DNA from: Acidimicrobiia bacterium
GTDB taxonomy: Bacteria; Actinomycetota; Acidimicrobiia; Acidimicrobiales; Ilumatobacteraceae
Assembly (NCBI GenBank): GCA_013815505.1
Contig: JACDGA010000072.1
Location: 1-8,034, forward strand
Length of the DNA stretch: 8,034 bases
Reading direction: 5' to 3'
The first letter of the stretch is position 1. Each line of letters opens with the position of its first letter. The translations under genes were made by a program, and so were the position numbers. Positions 5,519 to 8,034 of this stretch are shown in pieces. Under the pieces are notes generated by a model. The model searched no databases. It was not told the DNA's origin and saw nothing but the letters and a program-made list of their open reading frames with translations.

Positions 5519-5524
5519 AGGCTA
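5519..5524 (-). promoter_or_regulatory. Possible -10 box TAGCCT for the Pro/Thr-tail gene
   Basis: Minus-strand TAGCCT is followed by 9 nt and GTG 5509. The spacing is slightly longer than at the other genes, so this call is weaker; it would give a leader of only a few nucleotides or none. Confidence 0.3.
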
Positions 5525-5542
5525 GCCCGGCGCTCTCACGGG

Positions 5543-5548
5543 TACGAT
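5543..5548 (+). promoter_or_regulatory. -10 box TACGAT (leaderless) for the moaD-like/rsiG/mshA operon
   Basis: TACGAT, 6 nt, then GTG 5555, identical in hexamer and spacing to the promoter at 3352. It is the only promoter-like signal I can see for the whole five-gene string that follows. Confidence 0.5.
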
Positions 5549-5554
5549 CTCGGC

Positions 5555-5794
5555 GTGGCTGTGCTGCGGCTGTTCGCAGCCGCCCGCGAGGCGGCAGGGG
5601 TGGGGCGTGATGTCGTCGCCGGCGACACGGTCGACGCCGTGCTGGCCAACGCGACGCGACGCTACGGCGACACGTTCGCCGTACTGCTCGGCTCGTGCCG
5701 AATCTGGGTCAACGGTGACGCCGTCGAGCCCGGACAGACCGTCGGCGACGACGACGAGGTCGCCGTGCTCCCGCCGGTGTCGGGTGGCCAGTGA
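5555..5794 (+). CDS. MoaD/ThiS-family ubiquitin-like sulfur carrier
   Basis: The 79 residues have the beta-grasp pattern of MoaD/ThiS: VLRLFAAAREAAG (3-15), the helix TVDAVLANATRRYG (25-38), IWVNGDAVEPGQTVGDDDEVAVLPPVSGG (50-78). MoaD carries sulfur as a C-terminal thiocarboxylate for molybdopterin synthesis, while relatives serve thiamine or cysteine (CysO) synthesis. The diagnostic PPVSGG end is present, but an extra Gln (Q79) follows the Gly-Gly, so either it must be removed or the protein acts differently. No moaE, moeB or other cofactor gene is near; the next gene, 1 bp downstream, is an RsiG homologue. GTG 5555 is supported by the TACGAT box. Fold call is strong; which pathway it serves is open. 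Confidence 0.8.
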   Translation: MAVLRLFAAAREAAGVGRDVVAGDTVDAVLANATRRYGDTFAVLLGSCRIWVNGDAVEPGQTVGDDDEVAVLPPVSGGQ

Positions 5795-5795
5795 C

Positions 5796-6290
5796 ATGAT
5801 CGAGCCCCTGGTCGAAGACCCGAGCTCTCTCAGCCTCGACGAGCTGCGACGCGAGCGGTCACGCCTGCAGGGCGCAGAGGACGCCGTGTCCTACGCCAGG
5901 CGCGTCGCCCAGGCGCGCCTCGACCTCGTCCAGGCACGGCTCACCGACCACGAGCAACCGGTCAGCGCGCACCTCCACGAGGTGCTCGCCCACCAGCTCA
6001 TCGCCCCGTCCGGCCGCCCCCCGCGCGAGACCGACGACCACGCCGAGTCCGACGCCGCCAACGAACTCGACGCCATCTGCTCGGCCAACGGCTTCGCCCG
6101 CCTCGACTCGCTCACGGGCGACGAGCTGCGCGCACTCGCCGAGGCGCTCGCCCAGTACGAACGCCGCGTCTCGGCCCAGCGCCGGGAGCTGTTCGAGTCG
6201 ATCGACGCGCTCAGCGCCGATCTCGTCCGTCGATATCGCGAGGGCACCGCCGACGTCGACGGACTGTGGGAGCGCGACGCCGGTGGCTGA
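5796..6290 (+). CDS. rsiG: RsiG/AmfC-type anti-sigma factor, predicted c-di-GMP binder
   Basis: In Streptomyces, RsiG binds the sporulation sigma factor WhiG when loaded with cyclic di-GMP and holds it inactive. Family knowledge gives the ligand signature as E-x3-S-x2-R-x3-Q-x3-D. This 164-residue protein matches it exactly in its first long helix: E28, S32, R35, Q39, D43. A second copy in the last helix has E122, S126, R129 and D137, with F133 in place of Gln. The two predicted helices (about 13-55 and 107-149) would form the antiparallel coiled coil, joined by a charged linker (about 72-92). The tail VRRYREGTADVDGLW is typical of proteins annotated as aerial mycelium formation protein. ATG 5796 is 2 bp after the TGA of the MoaD-like gene. 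The partner sigma factor is not in this window. What it controls here is unknown; in single-celled Rubrobacter the switch is reported to act on type IV pili. Confidence 0.8.
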   Translation: MIEPLVEDPSSLSLDELRRERSRLQGAEDAVSYARRVAQARLDLVQARLTDHEQPVSAHLHEVLAHQLIAPSGRPPRETDDHAESDAANELDAICSANGFARLDSLTGDELRALAEALAQYERRVSAQRRELFESIDALSADLVRRYREGTADVDGLWERDAGG

Positions 6291-6639
6291 CGAACGCGAG
6301 CTGTTCCCCGACGTCGGCCAGTTCATCCGTGCCCAGCGCGAGATCGCGAGGATGTCGGTACGCCGCCTCGCCGACCTCGCCGGTGTCTCCAACCCGTACC
6401 TCTCCCAGATCGAGCGCGGCCTGAGGCGCCCGTCGGCCGAGATCTTGCAGCAGCTCGCGAAGGCGCTGCAGATCAGTGCCGAGACGCTGTACGTGCGAGC
6501 GGGTCTGCTCGCCGACGAGTCGCCGTCGCTGTCACGCGTGCGCGATGCCATCGCCGCCGACCCCGTGCTGACGTCCGAGCAGAAGCAGGCGCTGCTCAAC
6601 GTGTACGACAGCTTCGTCGGCGGTGGCGCTCGATCATGA
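6283..6639 (+). CDS. XRE-family helix-turn-helix regulator
   Basis: This 118-residue DNA-binding protein has a textbook Cro/C1 domain at about 10-72: VGQFIRAQREIARMSVRRLA (11-30), the recognition helix VSNPYLSQIERG (35-46), then the very conserved LRRPSAEILQQLAKALQIS (47-65) and LYVRAGLL. It closely resembles the small XRE regulators kept across actinobacteria (Rv0474 of M. tuberculosis is of this kind). The C-terminal part (79-111) is a helical segment that may mediate dimerisation or ligand binding. GTG 6283 overlaps the end of rsiG by 8 bp, and the stop overlaps the mshA start by 4 bp, so translation is likely coupled on both sides. It could autoregulate the operon; target sites were not found. 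Confidence 0.9.
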   Translation: MADERELFPDVGQFIRAQREIARMSVRRLADLAGVSNPYLSQIERGLRRPSAEILQQLAKALQISAETLYVRAGLLADESPSLSRVRDAIAADPVLTSEQKQALLNVYDSFVGGGARS

Positions 6640-7847
6640 CGCGCGTCGCGATGATCTCGCTCCACACGTCGCCGCTCGCCCAGCCGGGTGCCGGCGACAG
6701 CGGCGGCATGAACGTCTACGTGCGCGAGGTCGGCTCGGCACTGGCGCAGGCAGGTGTCGACGTCACCACGTACACGCGCAGGACCTGTGCCGACACGGAT
6801 CCCGAGGTGCTCGTGGAGCCCGGCCACCGCGTCATCCACCTCCCCGCCGGACCGTGCCACCTCCCGAAAGAAGCGCTGCCCGACGTGCTCGACGAGTTCG
6901 GAGACGGGCTTGCGGCGCACATCGCCGCCGGCGAGCCGATCGACGTGATCCATGCCAACTACTGGCTGAGCGGTATCGCAGGGCACCGCCTGAAGCACGA
7001 GCTCGACGTCCCGCTCGTGTCCACGTTCCACACGCTCGCCCGGGTCAAGGCGGAGGGCGGCGACCCCGAGTCGTCGTGGCGCGAGCTCGCCGAGCACCAC
7101 ATCGTGTCGTGCTCGGACGCCATCTGCGTCAGCTGCGACGCCGAAGAAGAGCAGTTCCGGAGCGTCTTCGGCAACCCGGTGGGGCGGCTCGAGATCGTCC
7201 CGCCGGCCGTCGAGCACGCCTTCTTCGCACCCGGAACCCGGGCGGGAGCGCGATCGGCCATCGAGCTGCCGCCCAACCTGCCGGTCGTCCTGTTCGTCGG
7301 GCGCATGCAGCCGTTGAAAGGACCAGACCTCGCGATCCGTGCCCTCGACGCGTCACGGTGCAGCGATGCCGTGCTCGTGATGATCGGCGGCGCGAGCGGC
7401 AGCGAAGGTGACGCCGAGATGGCTCGGTCGCACGACCTCGTCGACGAGCTCGGCCTGCACGACCGCGTCGTCTTCGTCGAACCGCAGCCCCACCACATCC
7501 TCTCGACGTACTACCGAGCTGCCGATGTCGTCGTCGTCCCCAGCAGGAGCGAGAGCTTCGGGCTCGTCGCGCTCGAGGCGGCGGCGTGCGGCATCCCGGT
7601 CGTCGCTGCCCGTGTCGGGGGTCTGCGCAGCCTCGTCGATGACGGTCGCACGGGAGTGCTCGTCGACGGGCGCGACCCGAGTGCGTTCGCCGCCGCACTC
7701 GACAGCATCATCCAGCACCCGGCACGAGCCGACACGATGGGCGCCGCTGCGTCGGTGAAGGCCAGACGGTTCACGTGGGCGTTCACGGCGGCGCGCCTGC
7801 GTCGCCTCTACGCCGACCTGTCGAGCCGAGATCGGGTGCTGTGCTGA
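6636..7847 (+). CDS. mshA: D-inositol-3-phosphate glycosyltransferase (mycothiol, first step)
   Basis: MshA transfers GlcNAc from UDP-GlcNAc to inositol 3-phosphate, the first step of mycothiol synthesis. The 403 residues form a GT-B, family 4 enzyme. The N-terminal HTSPLAQPGAGDSGGMNVYV (10-29) is nearly the same as in known MshA. Residues known in Corynebacterium MshA to hold the inositol phosphate have counterparts here: K78, Y109 (NYWLSG), T133 (FHT) and R149. This argues for MshA rather than a general sucrose-synthase-like GT4. The nucleotide-sugar half shows FVGRMQPLKG (220-229) and the E-x7-E motif with E306 and E314 (SESFGLVALEA). The end is short and Arg-rich. ATG 6636 overlaps the XRE stop (ATGA), and its own TGA overlaps the next ATG by 1 bp. 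The other mycothiol genes are not in the window, which is normal because they are scattered in actinobacteria. Confidence 0.9.
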   Translation: MTRVAMISLHTSPLAQPGAGDSGGMNVYVREVGSALAQAGVDVTTYTRRTCADTDPEVLVEPGHRVIHLPAGPCHLPKEALPDVLDEFGDGLAAHIAAGEPIDVIHANYWLSGIAGHRLKHELDVPLVSTFHTLARVKAEGGDPESSWRELAEHHIVSCSDAICVSCDAEEEQFRSVFGNPVGRLEIVPPAVEHAFFAPGTRAGARSAIELPPNLPVVLFVGRMQPLKGPDLAIRALDASRCSDAVLVMIGGASGSEGDAEMARSHDLVDELGLHDRVVFVEPQPHHILSTYYRAADVVVVPSRSESFGLVALEAAACGIPVVAARVGGLRSLVDDGRTGVLVDGRDPSAFAAALDSIIQHPARADTMGAAASVKARRFTWAFTAARLRRLYADLSSRDRVLC

Positions 7848-8034
7848 TGCAGGACCGGATGGACGGCGAACAGCTCGACGACCTGTCGACACGCATCGAC
7901 GGATGGCTCGACGCGTTGCGCCGTGACAACGAGCAGATCTCCGCTGTCGACCGCGTCGACGAGGATGCCGTTCGTCGCTGGTTCGTGCGGCTGCGCGGTG
8001 ACGAGAAGAACATCACGACGATCTGGTTCGCACT
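7847..8034 (+). CDS. YbjN-domain protein, 3' end outside the window
   Basis: The first 62 codons are visible, beginning MQDRMDGEQLDDLSTRIDGW and ending at the window edge within FVRLRGDEKNITTIWFAL. The pattern of a long amphipathic helix followed by a W-F-V-R-L-x-G-(D/E)-x-K strand is that of actinobacterial YbjN proteins, often labelled bacterial sensory transduction regulator. In M. tuberculosis mshA (Rv0486) is also followed by a YbjN gene (Rv0487), so the neighbourhood supports the call. The ATG overlaps the mshA stop (TGATG), implying translational coupling. Molecular function of this family is poorly known; a chaperone-like fold related to type III secretion chaperones has been noted. 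Confidence 0.75.
   Translation, partial: MQDRMDGEQLDDLSTRIDGWLDALRRDNEQISAVDRVDEDAVRRWFVRLRGDEKNITTIWFA

Overview
The window is about 8 kb of GC-rich, densely coding DNA from an actinobacterium. The best guess is an Acidimicrobiia/Ilumatobacter-like lineage. The reasons are strong G/C at third codon positions, frequent GTG starts, an MshA-type (mycothiol) glycosyltransferase followed by a YbjN protein, an RsiG-type anti-sigma factor, and -10 boxes sitting directly in front of start codons. I see no rRNA, tRNA, CRISPR array, insertion sequence or phage gene.

Left part (1-1742, all +): the 3' part of a cupin-fold protein, a 100-bp intergenic block with three related repeat arms, an LLM-class (luciferase-like) oxidoreductase, and a VOC/glyoxalase-fold protein coupled to it by an ATGA overlap. 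Middle part: two minus-strand genes form an operon, 3-hydroxybutyryl-CoA dehydrogenase followed by leucyl/phenylalanyl-tRNA-protein transferase (aat). The aat start seems to be a CTG overlapping the upstream stop. Divergent from this operon is a peptidase-S51/GATase1-like protein. The 57-bp divergent promoter region holds a perfect 16-bp palindrome. Next come a convergent SRPBCC protein (-), a DoxX-like membrane protein (+), and a small minus-strand membrane protein with a Pro/Thr tail, possibly followed by a 28-residue ORF with a strong Shine-Dalgarno sequence.

Right part (5555-8034, all +): a tight five-gene string of a MoaD/ThiS-like ubiquitin-fold protein, an RsiG/AmfC-type c-di-GMP-binding anti-sigma factor, an XRE regulator, MshA, and the beginning of a YbjN protein. 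Junctions are a 1-bp gap or overlaps of 8, 4 and 1 bp, so the genes are almost surely cotranscribed. This would put a second-messenger-controlled sigma switch and the first step of mycothiol synthesis on one transcript.

The most striking points are three. First, the RsiG homologue has one perfect E-x3-S-x2-R-x3-Q-x3-D motif and a second copy with a single substitution (Q to F). Second, five genes share the geometry TANNNT, 6-7 nt, start codon, which predicts leaderless mRNAs. Third, the palindrome lies between two divergent promoters of this type. Functions rest on motif recognition and family knowledge; no database search was run.
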